Origin: Gyromitra esculenta
Lineage: Eukaryota; Ascomycota; Pezizomycetes; Pezizales; Discinaceae
Direction: 5' to 3'
DNA length: 64,000 bases
NCBI GenBank assembly: GCA_038503075.1
Contig: JBCAML010000014.1
Coordinates: 1,178,001 to 1,242,000 of the forward strand
Made by a program: the position numbers and the translations under genes. Of the stretch, positions 12,101 to 26,100 are shown piece after piece. Each line of letters begins with the position of its first letter. Position 1 is the first letter of the stretch. A model generated the notes under the pieces. It did not search any database, had not been told where the DNA came from, and worked only from the letters and a program-made list of their open reading frames with translations.

Positions 12101-12991
12101 TATCGCGGGGGGGGTGTGGGTTATGTAGGAATTATGCAGCTAACTGAAAAGTTACCTCCAGGAACAGGGTTTGTGAAGTGCGTGGAGTTACACGCGTAAG
12201 CGAGATTTGCACGACGTTGGAATAAGCTTCAAGACAGGGTTTGTAACACCGGCTTTCGACGGTGGGCTTGGTCAGCTGTAATTTTATTTCTAGATCAAGT
12301 TTAGCAAGGTGGTCTCTTTTTGCCCCATAAACCCTTATACTAGACACGCAAAACGGAGAGTTTAAAGAACAATCGGGATTCTGTGAGGGGTGATAATTTG
12401 TGCTAAGATAAGTTGGCCAAAGCAGCAAGGCCTCTCAAAATGATTACTTTCCAGAGACTGTTAATTTTTCTTATACTACGTGGTAAAATTTGTATTGTGA
12501 CGGCTGTTCTAGTCATAGCGGAACAAGGATATTTTTATATACCGACAAGAGACCGTATTCTTATCGGAAACCAAATCCTAACACAAGATGAGTAGTAATC
12601 TAAATGAAATAATCAAGATTAAGATCACTTTGTTGGATCAGATATACTAAGAGATACTTGTATTACGAATGAAAGAGGTGATCATAGATGCTAAGGAATT
12701 TTGTCCAAAAGGCAATAGAAAGGCCTCCTACAAAGACATTACGCAAGGAAAAATAAAAAGAAGTAATGCTATGAACCAAAAAGCATAAAGTGTGGGTAGC
12801 AACAGGGGAACAGATTAAAAATATCCATTTCTCGCTAGTGATTATAAAAAAATGCAGAAGTACAAACACGAATTGAAGGTTGGGTATTCACTTTGCTAAG
12901 TGGAGTCCGATAGACAAAAACACACCCACGTAATAAGAAAAACAAAAGAGAAAAAGGACAACTAAAGCAACCGGACTACGTCTGTAGTTCT
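12101..12991. other. Region between JmjC gene and RhoGAP gene
   Basis: 891 bp, AT-rich, without coding signal. It should hold the JMJD7-like promoter and the RhoGAP 3' UTR. Confidence 0.55.
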
Positions 12992-15229
12992 TCAATCGTC
13001 ATCAAAGATAGAAAAGCAGTTCTGAAGTATCGTATCAATAACCCTAACTTGCCACCCAGCGTCCGCAATATTTGGGCTCAGGTTGCTCCCCATAAGTGTA
13101 GGCCCAAAGCAAATTGCTAAGTTTCCGCTGTTCATGCGGTTCACGTTTGAATTCGCCTGGACACGGTTGAGATGCAGGGTCACAGCTCTGAGAGTTGCAT
13201 AGTTAGGGTCGGGGAGCTTGTTAATGAGTTCATGCAGGGAGTCGCGCCGCGAAATGTCGTCGTCGATTCGAGAGGCACTAATAAACTCATTATAGAGGAC
13301 ATTTGTAAGAAGAGGGTCAGGAAGGTCGCGGAAGAATTGTTTGAGGACACTAGCAACGCTATTGACGTCGTAGAAGAAATCTTCTTGTCTACGGAAGTCG
13401 ATGTGGGAGGGATCTATTCATCACCAATTAGTTAAACTACCCTTGGCTTAGGTGGTGGGGAAATGATTTCCAACCATTGTCGAATATCTGTTTTATCCTC
13501 TCAACATGCCTCTTTTCACCCGAAAGCCGGTATATACCCTCAACATCAAGTCCATACAAATCCACTGCCCGAATACATTGACAGACTAAGATCGGCACTA
13601 CAGATTCGTCACGAGCCAAAAGTGCCTCCAGCGATTGCCCAAAAACTGGACGAAGCCTAGGATAGTCCATATTGGCATAATTCGACCCTGCATATTGCGT
13701 CTGAGTCGATATTTGCTGATTGGGCTGTTGCGGCGGGAGCATAGCAGGAGCTTGTACCACTGCACCAAATCCCTGGGGCTGAGACAATGTGTGTTGTTCT
13801 ACTTGGGGGAAATTATTGGACGCTTGAACTTGCTGATGCGTTGATGCAATAGAAGTGTTTGTGGAGGACGTTAAATTGGGTATTTGTTGTGCCGGTGTCA
13901 AACTCGGATGCCGCTCATATCTGACCTCCTGGTTTCGCATTAGGGGCGGGACTTTCGATGCAAGTTCGACGAAATAGCTCTCGAAGTCTTGCTCATTGTT
14001 GACCAATGCTGCGACATCTCGCATGCTGCGAGTTTCGGGGGAGTCGGATTTGATAGGGCTGACGCTAAGCCCATTGGCGAGGAGGAGCTTTTCGTTGAAT
14101 TGCGCTAAAAATAAATTTGATAAATTAGCGTAACGGTCCAACTCTCATTTTGAGAGCTAAGCCTTACCGAATCTTTGGAGTTGTACAGCCAACCCAGAAT
14201 CACATTCAGTGATCATCTCTCGCAAAGATTTCACTGCTTGTGGACGCAGCGAACTAATCAATTCATGTCGGCATGAATTCGCATATTGAACCTTGCCCTG
14301 GTAATCAGCGTCTGCTGTCTGAACCTTGCGGTGCAGTTCCTCCTCATACTGCGGCCCTTTTTTCGAGCCCCGGATGCTGAAGGGCGATTTTCCGGACCTT
14401 CGGTCGCCAGATCTTAGCCGATCATACTCCTCTGCAGCAGTGTCGTATTTTATTTTTGCCTTTTATAGGGGATGTGTTAGAATAATGTCGATATATTCTG
14501 TTTAGTAGGCATTGTCTACTACCTTTTCAACAAGCAGTTCTGCGTCACTAGTCTTCTTCTCATAGGCCATTCCGGTTTGTTTCCAGTGCTTGCGTCCTCT
14601 TTCCATATTGTTGGAAATCTCCGCGAGATCATCGTACATCTGGTGGAGGGCGCCAGCAAATTGTAGCCCATTCTCAGCTATGCGTTCGTGAATACGAGTC
14701 GTTAGGTCAAACGAAATAGCAAAGGTTCCTTGGCGGGCATCAGGGCGCCGGATGCTCTGGTGTGTCGTGTTGCATATCTTCCGGAGGCCATGTGCATGCT
14801 CTTCTTCAAGGACTGCGCGTCGTTTGACGAATGCTGCAAAATCCTAATATTTTGTCAACTACAAAAATACATATTGAAATACACAAACAGTTTAGAAAAC
14901 ACCAAAACATACCCTACAAGCAGTTATACTTTGCTTCAGCCGAGTGAGAAGCGATGATACGCCAACCTATGTGAAATGTCAGCCGCAAAGTCGTCACCAC
15001 AGCATGTACCAAGGATAGCTACATCAGAATACAAAACCTCCTCAATAATCCTATTTTTCTCTCTGTTTTGTTGCTGTAGTAATTGTGGACTTGGTGGCGA
15101 CGGGGGTGCATTTCCATTTCCATTTACTTGCACCTGGGGTGGAGGGGGTTGCATAGCTTGGGACGCCATATTTTCGGAAAAGTCGTTGGCTTGATGAGCG
15201 CTATCCTGATGGTGATGCTCTGAGGTCAT
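12992..15229 (-). CDS. RGD1: Rgd1-like F-BAR and RhoGAP protein
   Basis: Starts at ATG 15229 and ends at 12992-12994, with several introns. The N-terminus is P/Q-rich. An F-BAR membrane-binding region follows, recognisable by LLTRLKQSITACRDFAAFVK and the FCH-like RAVLEEEHAHGLRKI. A coiled section runs to about 14100 and a Q/S/T/P-rich linker covers 13700-13950. The RhoGAP domain contains VPILVCQCIRAVDLYGLD, the arginine finger in VEGIYRLSGEKRHVERI, a leucine-rich central part (ASVLKQFFRDLPDPLLTNVL) and NLAICFGPTLMGS near the C-terminus. Rgd1 proteins accelerate GTP hydrolysis on Rho GTPases at growth sites and bind phosphoinositides. A RhoGAP gene called GAP1 is a known MAT neighbour in some Dothideomycetes, which fits the SLA2 linkage here. 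Whether it acts on the nearby RAC1 cannot be told from sequence. Confidence 0.9.
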
Positions 15230-18200
15230 TGCACGCTAGAAGTGGGAGGGAATCGATGGGAGACAAGCGCTTATAGTCTAGATATGCAAACGCGATGGGT
15301 TTTGGGCAAGCAAATAGAGAGCCAAATGGTTGAGCGAAGGCAAATTCAGAGGAACGTCATGGAACCCACTGCACAGCAGCAGGCAGAGAGGAAGCAATTG
15401 TATGGATCGTTGGAATGGCTGGAAGGAATTGCGCTTAGGCAGAGCACGCGGCTAGGGCTTGTGCTACAATAAGAAGGGTCCAGGTTACCCGGCTGATGCG
15501 AGATCGGTTAATACAGCAACCCATGTTCTCGGATCTGCATGATGCTAACTGACAAACCTGAGACAGACCACGATGATGGTCACCAACCAACCTGAAACTC
15601 TCAAGCAAACTCGGCCTCCTGGCGATTGCCCATGACCATGGTCAGCTGTAAGTCTCGGCCCCACCTATAAACCTGGGACTGATAAAACGGCTTTTTCAAC
15701 ACCGTCTCACATGCATGGCAATTACAAATTTCATCGAGAAAGCAATATCAACGTCTTTATATTGGCAGCCTGAAACGATTTTGTGCCGATGACGAGGTTT
15801 TTTCGCGTTAAATGCTTGCCGTGGACAGGAGATCTGCTACAATCTCCAGATTGTGTCGATGCCAGCAGCAAATACGACAACCTGGTACTATATGATCACT
15901 CTCTACCTGGCTTAGAGATAGCAAAGTACTAGTACGATCGACGAAATGAGATGCCTGCGGTATGCTGTCTTTTGCCTACTGGTGAGACGTCTTCCGCAAG
16001 GTGTATATGTATTCCGGAGACGGCAGAAGTGCCGGCATATACTATATTATACACTAAGGAAATATTATTTCAAATAAAAGAAACCGAAAATGCGATATCT
16101 TAGGCAAGCTGCGATAGACCGAGCGAATTCCCTTCCCGAGTGATGGGATATGATTCCCTAAAGCTCCAGGTTAGCCATGTCCTCCTTCATTTGGGGTAGG
16201 AAAGGTGATAAATCCCCTAAACAAATATCTACCGTTTATTGTCAATCATCTGACCGAATGCCGTTTTACGAAGTCACCTCCAAACCAATGAACCTTCCTA
16301 ACGATCATAAGGTACAAAGCATGCACTTTCAATCGTTTCTATACGTCCCTATCATGATCACTGAAAGAGGCTCCTTTATGCCTCATAACGGAAAAGACGA
16401 GTTATGGAATCGATTTTGTCTATCCAATGGTGTGGAAAAAAAACAGTGGACCTTTCCTTAGAAAGAGGGTTTCTACACAGGGCTGTACCGTCACATCTAG
16501 GGTTGGGGACGTGACAGAAAGTACTGTAATTAGTCCTATTTTTGGTCGACGAACAACTCTTCATAGCTAACGAGATTATTTAGCGTAAGCAGCGATTTTT
16601 TTCCAAGTTCTGGAGCTCCAATATTATACCTACCAGCCCTACAGAATTGTCTATCTTACATGATTGCCCTAGTTTTGACCAGCGTCGTTTTCCTACAGCT
16701 AAAAAGAGACGGGATATCTGAATTTGGTAGTTCTGTTAAATATCCTAACTACGCCCTGTAACGAAAGGCTAATGTAGCCTATTAACCACTTCTCTCTGGG
16801 TTTTTAGTGAGGTCCGAGCTTGAACCCTTCTCCCAGATAGTTGACCGCGATGGTCTGGCGTAGATCCTCAATCGCCACACCACCACCACCACCTAGCTGA
16901 AATCACGCCCCTTGGAGATTTTCGGGGAGATTTCTTCCACAGTGATCTACATCCACAGCTATAGTCGTGGTCATTATCGCTCCTGTGGGAGCGTGGCGGG
17001 GTTTTGGGACTTAGCCAGGAGAAACGAACGAAAAGACGTCCAGACTATAGAAAATCCGGATCAAAGCAGCAATGTAACGAAGCGATGAAGCATGGTGGAG
17101 AGGCAGGCTGGAGAGGCATGCTGGATAATGAGACCAGGGGGAGGAGGAGGAGGAGGAGGAGACGAGGTAAGATGTAAAATGTAGACGATTTCCACGGTGG
17201 TCATTAGATACCTCTTAATGATAGAAATGCTAGCTGCATAGTTGCTCTTGGAAAAATAAAGATATATATTTACTTGCGGAATCACGTTGACTCGTTCTTA
17301 GGGTGTCTTTGGGATCTTTAAAGACGCTAAAACTTGGTCAGAAAGATTGATGAAGGAACTAACTATTCTAATAGCTGTTTTAAGCTACTCTCCTTACAAG
17401 TCTTTGCATATTTAGGGCGACTAATAGATGTGCTAGTTCATCACCGAAGGTGGTCATGAGATAATGTCATGTTTAGTCCCACACTAGCAACTAAGGTAGT
17501 AAGATATGGTAACGAGTCTGGCGATGGGACTGCGAATTCGTTAAATCTCACCAATGAGAGAAATATCAAGGGTAGCTAGAGCGGTAATTCAAGAACCGTG
17601 CACTCTCTTGGGAGGTTTTGTCTATACTACGTCTGAGTCTGGATCGCGGTGATGGTCTGCTTGCTGTGAGGGATTGTATCGCTTGGAAAACACTTGCTTT
17701 AGGGCTAATAGTAGATAAGGGTTTGACCGAAAACGGGGAAAGTTCAAGTCTTCACATCAAATTATTCTCACCGTTGCAAAGATATTGATTCGAAGTATCT
17801 GATATAGATGAACTCACGATTTTAGAAAACCGTATGGGACTTATCGGGGATTCACCTCACTAGAATTATAAGTGGGTAAGATACATTTCCTAGGCGGTGG
17901 TATGCTTTTGAAGATACACTGGGCTCCTTCATATACTTCGGCAGGGCTTTCTTTATAAGTTCGCTACTCAGCGAGTATTTGGGTATGTTATAGGCTTTGG
18001 TCAAACCACACATGTGTGGTGGGATTTCTCTCGAGATTCAGATGATTATACGTGGAGATGAGCTTTGCCTAAGGCTGGGCGAGAACCTAGGCTACAGAAC
18101 GATATCTATTCACTGAAGCATTGAAACTAATGAATATGCCGAGTGATGGTTTGTGATTATACACTTGAGAAACTGATTTATGGGGTAATTGACTTTTCGC

Positions 18201-18667
18201 CCTGTTATGCAATCCATTGCCTGTCTGTAATTCTTAAAAGCTGACCGTGGACTATAGTAACCACTTTACCTGCTGATGGGCGTAGAAATCCAAGTCATGA
18301 ACAAGCTACTTCGTGGTTCCGATCCGCAAGCGCCATCCTAGCTATCCCCGTTTCGAGAAAAGTGTATAAGCTTGTATAAGACCACTCAAACAGTGAAGAG
18401 ACATAGAGAGTGATTATTTGTGATGCTCCTAATTAGCTTCACAAGATCTAACTCGACTAAACACTGCTAGAGTCCTAAGGTCAAAGGGAAAAGCTAGATA
18501 ATGAAGTCCTCTGCGAATTATAGCGGCTAGCAAACGAAGGCAACGTGCCAACTCCGAGAAAAACTCCTCGTTATATATAACCATCTAGTCTTTTCTCTCT
18601 CGCTAAAAACAAAAACGCCACTGTAGTCCCAAAAAAGAAAAGGAGAGAAAAATTCACACAACCACTT
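15230..18667. other. Long intergenic gap between RhoGAP gene and MED12
   Basis: About 3.4 kb. Open frames are few and none resembles a known protein. A (GGA)n run lies at 17137-17163 and a short CCA run near 16885. The stretch 17290-18600 has no frame of 60 codons. No tRNA or snRNA recognised. Confidence 0.55.
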
Positions 18668-21600
18668 TTATCCATCTGTCTTATGACACCTCGCTCTTCT
18701 AGTCTCAAATAACGTCAAACTGATGCTTGTATCGTTCTCCCCAATTTGGGGAGAAGGTTCTGCCAACCTTTCCCAGGGCTTCATAGGATAGTCAACTAAT
18801 TTCCCTCGCTGCGAGGCCTTAAGCCATTCACCGCCCCCCGATCCCCCCCCTCCACCGCTACCGCTGATCAGCTCTCCACCGCCGACGAGGTAGGACATTC
18901 GTGGGGTGGGCTTCTTTCCTCGGACGAAGCGGCGAACCTGTAATCTAGGGTCCTCCGGTAAATCTATATTGAAGCGTCAGCATCGTCTCCTAGAAATCGA
19001 AGTAATGAGCTGAAAACAGACCATCAATAAAACTACTCGTGATATCAAACACAAAATCAAACAGGTCCTCATCCTTCTGAACAAACTCATGCTACACCAA
19101 CCGTCAGCACAACTCGCACCCGCGCTCACGCTTGGGGGAAGAAGACCCACCTGCAACAACGTGCACAAACCCACAACCATCCTCCCCTGATCCGAAACGC
19201 CCGACTTTGTCAAAAACGCCGCCCGATGCAATACAATCATGCGCAAAAACAAAAGCAACCAACACCGCGACTCCGTCAATGAATCATTCCACAGCACCTC
19301 GGGCACCGTATGATCCGCCTTCTCTAGATCATCCTCGCCGAGCGTGAGCGACTGCACAATCATATTTAGCTTATCTACCAACATCGACGCGATGCTCGTA
19401 ACCCCATTTGGCGGGATACTGTATGCTGTGGCTTCAATCACCGATAACAGCGCTCTGGCCAGTGACTCTCCGCTTTCTCGCCCTTCCGGAAGACTCGGCT
19501 CTAGTGGACCAAGACATAGCCGTACGGGCGGGAACGTAGATGAATTGAGCACCAGTTCTTCCGCATATTGTCGAATCTGGGATGCACACTCCTGGTTCAA
19601 CACGGATACGAGGTCGGTCCATATATTCACCCTATCCTTGAAAGTCGAGGCAATACCCTGGAAGAATGGCTTCGTTAATGGGTTCTCTGTAGTCATACCC
19701 CCCCCACGTTTATTCTCGGCATCGAAGATGATCCGCATCTTTAATTGGCACAACCCGATCGAAAAATCACTCGCGTACTGTATCAACTGCGCAACTTGCA
19801 CCTCCGGGTCGAGATCTGTCGTATCTTCATTCAATCAGCTTTTGTCCCATCTCAACACACAGGGGAGCCCAGACCACCAGATTCATGATCATCCAGTAAA
19901 TGATCAATCAATACTCTCAACCACTGTAAAACCGCCGCATTCCTCGTCCTCGACAACGGCTCGACAACATCCGAAACTAACACCCCCGGGCGGGCTGTCG
20001 CCAGCCCCCTCAGCAAACTCAAGACCGATTTCGATAATATCAATCCGCGCAGCCTGATTGCCAAATCCGAGTTGGAAGCCGTAGCACATAGCTCGATTGA
20101 GCGACACACAAGCTTTACGAACTGATCTGTCGACTTGAGCTCAAAGATTTTGCGTTTCCGATTCAAACTATACATTTCCAACGGCGACAAGCTCAGATCC
20201 GAGGACTCGTAACTCACTAGCAGGTCTAACGTCTGAACAGCTAGTTCTCCAGCACTTTTATTCGACAGCTTCGCCTCGGGCTTCAACACCGTTAATGTGG
20301 CATTCACAACGACCTCCAGCTCCAAACACGAGGATGCAACCAACACACTGAGAGTCTGCAGCAACGGAGGATGGTTAGATGACTGCAGCAATCTCGTGAT
20401 CCACCCACACATGAGCTCATCAAAAATCTTTGCATCGAATTGCCGTAGCTTCGCTAAGTAAGACACACTAGACGCTAACGAACCCCTTGTTTCGGTATCA
20501 TCGAATGTGGTCTCAACCTTGGACACAATGGTCTCAAATAATCTCGACAAGTTATGATTATCGATACTCCCGCCGTTAGCTAGAAGCCTATCAATCTCTT
20601 CGTTACTGTCCGCTGCTTCACTATCGAATATGTCTGCCATCGTATCAGACACGGGTGAATTTGCCATTGCGGCTCGAGGGTAGTGTTGATCGTGCGTAAG
20701 TAAATCATCCTCCAGCTCACGTTTCAGCGTTTCACTCGCGCCAGGAAAAGATGCTAGATCCGCCAACGAAACGACTAGATGTTTCTCTAAAGACCGTCGC
20801 ATCTGGAGCTTCTTATACCGGTTATATAATAATCGCAAACATTCGTTCACGGCGCCGAGCGCCGCGAAGGCCTCGATATTATAGCTTACTGTATCAGCAG
20901 CGGAGCTTAATGTTGAGGAACTATCGGAGCTAGACACCATCTTGACTACTTCGACAAGAATACTCATATCACGGAATTGCTCGAGTAGCTGCCGTAGTAA
21001 TATAAACTGGTTAGTCGTAACCGCAGTGATACCGACTTCCACACTTAGATCCCGCCAGTTAGTGCGGCCGACTGGTTGGCCTTTGACTACATGCATCCTC
21101 ACACCATCTTTAATCCACACGCCGAGTTCACAAACCACAGTACGGCTCAATCCTTTGAAGAATGCTAGTTCATCCGCCGTGAAGCTCTCGACAGACCCAC
21201 TCGATGTTGCCTCCCGATCAAACACACCCGCTACCCGGCTCATGAGTATGCTCTTCGCAAGATCAAGCGCACGCTCCTCCTCCTCCGTATCGAAGCCAAC
21301 ATTGCCAAGCAGTATCTTTCGCAGGTTGCGGATCTGGTTAATAGTTGTATAGACTGGGATTTCAGCAAGCAGTCGTACATGGCACGGATTGTCTTTATGC
21401 ATGCTTTCAAAGCCGTAGAGGGCGCCTTTGGCAATGAGCCATTTGAGGTATGTAGCAACGCTGAAGACCTTGCTGCGCACAAGTTCTGATATTAGGAGGT
21501 ATACGTCGTCTTTGCAGCCGGCAACCTTGGCGCCGAAGCCGTCGAGGAAAGTCAGGATATGTTCCTGTACCGGAATACCGGTGCGTTGGGCGACGCGTAG

Positions 21601-24094
21601 GAGGGATACGGCAATGTAGATGCGGTGTACGCCAACGCGGAGGGAGGTCGTGCCCCATTCGCAGAGACATTGGATGAGGTCAGAGGTATCAGTGGAGAGC
21701 GAGTGGGTTATGTGCCAGAGGTCATCGAGGTTGTAGGGCATGGTAGTGGTGTCGAGGGTGCTGATTAGACGGCGCTGGGCAGAGAGGGTGGTATTGTTGC
21801 GGGTGTCGAGGGGGGTGAGAAGGTTCTTATTACGGCAGTGGAGATTACGAAGACTGGAACGGATGGTAGGGAGTCGGGTGTCCACACACAGCGTTAGAAC
21901 CTTGTGGTAGGTATCCCACGAGGAAGAAATGACGAGTGATTCCCGGTGCGAAAGAAGGATATCCTACATTTTTCAGATGCAATTCTCGGAAAAGGGGGAG
22001 AGTGATAGTGGGTGAAGGAGAACACACGCTCAACATGACAGACAACCTCCTCATCAACGGTGCATAAACCTCCTTCTCTTCCTCCGCCAAAATCTAAAAG
22101 CAAAGCCATCAATAAAAAAACACCCTCTCCCAAAATGATACAAATAGCAATAAACTTACCGCCTCCGCCTTACCTAACAAAGCCTCCGCAAGACGTCGGC
22201 CTAATCGTCTAGTTCGCAATAGATCATCCCAGTATATGCTGCTCAACATATACGCCATAGGTAGCATATCCAACGAACACGACTCCAGATATGTCAAATA
22301 CCATTCCAAGAATAGTGTACGATCGAGTAAATTCTCGGCATACAGGTGTGCCGATAGTCGAATCCTGTAAAGCGCAAGTGGGGCTAAAGTAAGGATACTT
22401 GCCTAAAAAAAATTAAGGGGTGGGAGGAGGGAAGTAAAATCCCATGATTAGCTTACAAGGGGGGTAGGGAGGGAATAGACATACGCGTATATCATCTTAG
22501 ATTTCCACTCATCAGAAGGATTAGTACCGCAGGCGGCAATCTTCCCTTCCAGGAACCGTACCACCTGTGTCGTCCACTCCTTGATCCATTTTGTTTCGCT
22601 GTTGACCGCGAAGGAGCCGACACCTTTGCGCTTGAGACCGCGGAGTTCGTTGGCGCCTACGCAGCGCGCGAACCAGACTGCGCGACCTGTGGGTATGCTT
22701 TTCGCCGTACATTGGTCAAGCAAGATGGGACCTTTGAGGCCATGCGGGATTGTGCGCGATAGTTTCCGTAGCGGTACCAGCGGGCTGGCAAGATCACGTA
22801 GCCAGGTTTCACGGCGCTGGTCAGGCAGGGTGACTCTAGGTGGTGGCTTAAAGGTGCTCGGAGTAGTAAAGCGCCCATATTTCTGTCGTTTGTCGAGGAC
22901 GCCCAGGAAGAGCGAGGACATTGTTGATAGGCCGGTTTTCTGCTTGAATATAGGCGCTAGGGACAGCCTTGCTGAAGCTTGCTCATTCTGCAATGCAGTA
23001 AGTACTAGCTCAGACTGGGAGGTTAGGCCGGTTAGAGGTACATTGCTCTTTCCGCCAAACAGTCTGTCGTACTGGCCATTTCTGGCTTGGGCATCAGTGA
23101 CGTGATCCTCTGGATGGTTCCCTTTCCAGGGGAAGAAGTCTGAGCATCCTGCGAGGGTAATGTGGGGGTCATTAGTATGTGATTGATCTTTGAGTGGGGG
23201 AGTTGAGTTGAGTTAAGTGTAGATCAGATGATTTATATGTCAAACGACGTTGATCAAGCCATCCAACTTGTGCTTCTAGGTAAAGCATGGGTTAAATGGT
23301 TTAGGTATCGAATCATTTGATTCATGCCAAAACATAAACCATCGATTCATACTTCGCTCGAAACATTGATTGAATAGTTTATATATCAAATCATCCAATT
23401 TATACCACTTAAAGCATAAACCATATAGTCCATGCTCTACTCAAAGCACAAATCAGATGACTTGAACAAACCGAACGATTCAAACGAATCACCTAATCCA
23501 CCCTTAACCCAACCCAGAGACTAAACGCAAAAACTTACTCGAATCCGGCAACAATTGAGCCTGCGGCGAAGCCTCTAGCACATACGGCTTCGGCTTATTA
23601 TCCCTCCTCGGATTCGGCTTTGCGAAATCCGATTTCGACGGCTGAGGTAGTATCTGTTTCTGTCTGGCAGTAGCACCGCCCCTTGGTAACGCAGGAGGGG
23701 TAGCAGGGAGTTTACTATTCGAGTATACTTTCGACGGCTGTATAAACTGGGGACTAGCCAGAGGAACCTGGGCGGCGAACTTGAGACGTCTACCAAGGCG
23801 CGAGTTCTGGGTAGTTGCTTTAGCGCTCAGCACGCCATCGTAGGTCTTTGCGAAATTGATGGGGACCGTGTTATCGCCCGGGTTGGGGGTTTCTGCGATG
23901 GTGGTTTGAGAGGAGTAGGATTGGGTTGAGGAGGGCCCGCCGGTCAGGTCTACTATCTGCGGTTTCTCGGACGGAGGATGCCGCGGTTCGGGGAGGCGCG
24001 CTTGGGACTGCGAAACGTGGTCTGGTCGGGGGGGCAGCTTTGCGGAGGATATGCGGGAGAGGGGCTCTCGCGGGCGGGCTTGCCGGCTCGACAT
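18668..24094 (-). CDS. MED12: Mediator subunit 12 (SRB8)
   Basis: Largest gene in the window. It encodes the Med12/Srb8 scaffold of the CDK8 kinase module, a repressive and activating part of Mediator in the nucleus. Exon 1 (24094-23539) is a disordered P/Q/S-rich N-terminus. The Med12 signature follows: FKPPPRVTLPDQRRETWLRD, LRKLSRTIPHGLKG, LLDQCTAKSIPTGRAVWFAR and CVGANELRGLKRKG. The central helical region is one exon of about 2 kb (21885-19852). It contains LKWLIAKGALYGFE and FIL/LRQLLEQFRD stretches typical of the family. The C-terminus ends after a short exon with PMKPWERLAEPSPQIGENDTS. Two small exons join the last large exon (19834-19100) to the end. The first intron, 23149-23538, is 390 nt, far longer than others here, and holds a minisatellite. 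The long gap to the pantothenate kinase on the other side is presumably the divergent promoter. Start codon choice is the least certain point. Confidence 0.92.
23228..23459. repeat. Degenerate AT-rich minisatellite inside MED12 intron 1
   Basis: About three imperfect units of 67-87 bp starting near 23228, 23295 and 23373. Units 2 and 3 align over AATRGTTTAKRTATCRAATC. Their differences are almost all transitions between A/G or C/T. Confidence 0.6.
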
Positions 24095-26100
24095 GGCCGC
24101 GTTTGGGGGGTGTCGCGCGGGGGGGGGAGGTGGAGGAGGTTGATGGGGCGGATGAAGTAGGTGTGGGTAGCAGTAGGTCAGTCAGTACCGCAGCGCAGCA
24201 CTACAGTCTCCATGGTGGTACCGAGACGGGCATGGGAGGGATTGCTGGCTGGGATTGGCGAGACGGCGGTAATTTCATATGTGACAGGTGAGGTACCTGG
24301 ATTACTTGATGCAAGATATCGGGGGTAGAGACAAATAGGGAGACTCTACACATACAGGTGCAGTTCAATGTCAATACCTGTACATATGTAGCTACACGTA
24401 TTACATATATCTGGACGGTCACTCTACAGGCGGTGACAGTAAACGGGGGAGTGTACCAGAGAATACATGTACATGCACATATACCCACAGCAGAGACGCG
24501 ATCCTGGGGACGAACCCTCGCTATACCGGATCCACCACACCTTCTGCACAGGAGCCACAGTCTTGTGGTGTCTTCTTGGCGTTGCGTGACACTCCCCAGA
24601 CCCCATGTCACGAGCTGGCAGTGGAATATCCTTCTCCACTTCTGTTGTCTACTCCTCTGCCAATTCTTGTCCGTTTTACACAGTTCCTGGTCTAGGAAAA
24701 GCTGCAATTTTGTTCTACGCATGGCAGATATTGGAGCTGTGTATCTTGAGTTCCTTGCAACTGCCAATGTAATAGGGACCAAGACTATTCAGGTTGATGC
24801 GTGGTTATCCAAGCTACGCCTTAGGCATTAGCCTTTATTCCCTGGCTATAGAAGTAAGCCTGAGGTGACGATGAGTAAATTCCACGTCCTACTACCATAT
24901 ACTGAATAAATAAATAACATCCTGTAAGCAAACAGTACCTAGCGGCGGTTTAATTCGATGTGGGTCTACCACGAGATTGGTGCAGCCTCTTGTTCAACCT
25001 GCCAATACATGTGGCCCTGCATTACGCATGCGCCGTATTCTAGTATACAGTTTCAAGCTAAATTATTTCACTTCGGATCAAACTTGCTTTCTAGCCAGTG
25101 TTGTCTATGCTACAACACAAAGGACATCCTGCAATTATATGCCGAACGAACTAATAGGCAAATAACATCCAACTAGATACTAAAAAAACAGACTGATTGA
25201 TGCTATTGAGCCCTTGAACAAGTACTAATCACCCTTGTCTCGTACCCAGCCCCAACCCAGCAGCTTGCTGCAGCGTTGGTAGTCATCCCTGCTTTTTGTT
25301 CCGATAGCCTCAGGGCCATACGTATATACAAAATAGGACTGATAGGCGTCAACGGCCCTTTGGAAACCAACCAAACCCAGAAACTTGCAGTTATTGAACT
25401 ACATTATTCTACCTACTATCTAAAGTTCAAACTGCATTGGTGCGATTGATAAAGACTGATCGATAGAAACCAAAATCTCAAACCAAGGTATGTAAGAGGA
25501 TAGGTATACGAAAGAAGATTTGTAGCCCCACCAAGGAATAGAGGCTAACACATATCAGAAGGTTTTAAGTGAAGGGGATGTGGAATTGTTGCCGAGATCA
25601 AGTAGCACTTGAGAGGTTGATTACCATCCCAAAAGCTGTAGATCATCTTTCCTTTTGATAGCATGGTGCAAGTGGCTTGTCTAAAGATCCGGTTACATCT
25701 AAATCACGGCACCTGAATCCCAGGATTTGTAGGTTTACTAACCGGCAGTGCAATCACTTCACATGGCCGAGGAACGGCCCGACCAAGACCCTCGATCCGG
25801 GGCACGGCAAGGGTCGGTAACACGTCGCATCGCTCACCAACGGCGCTGTTGCATCTGAGACGTAATTACGCAGGAACCGCTTCCGTCCGTCCGCTTCTTT
25901 CCTTTTGTCGGGGTAAAGTAAAGTAAAGAAAATTTAGTCCATCGCGACTCTGTCCCCACCCCATGTCTGCAAGCCAGGAATGTTCCGATTAGTTACAAGT
26001 ACTCTAGTTAACTACATGTTCTCTCCTATCCCCTCTTGCAAGCTGTCTTTGTCGCCATAGTCCTCTCTCTCTTTTCAGAACACCGCCCCTTGCGATCACC
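24095..26100. promoter_or_regulatory. Divergent intergenic region between MED12 and pantothenate kinase
   Basis: About 2 kb between divergently transcribed genes. It contains alternating purine-pyrimidine CA/TA stretches at 24340-24490 with one TACATGTA palindrome (24464-24471), and pyrimidine-rich sequence just before the kinase start. Open frames here lack recognisable motifs. Confidence 0.5.

Noticed and set aside
16177..16461. 94-codon plus-strand frame in the gap after the RhoGAP gene
   Set aside because: No recognisable domain, no flanking splice-consistent exons, and the surrounding sequence has stop codons in all frames.
24201..24831. Overlapping open frames on both strands between MED12 and the pantothenate kinase
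   Set aside because: No conserved motif and alternating CA/TA sequence; they overlap each other on opposite strands as chance frames do.
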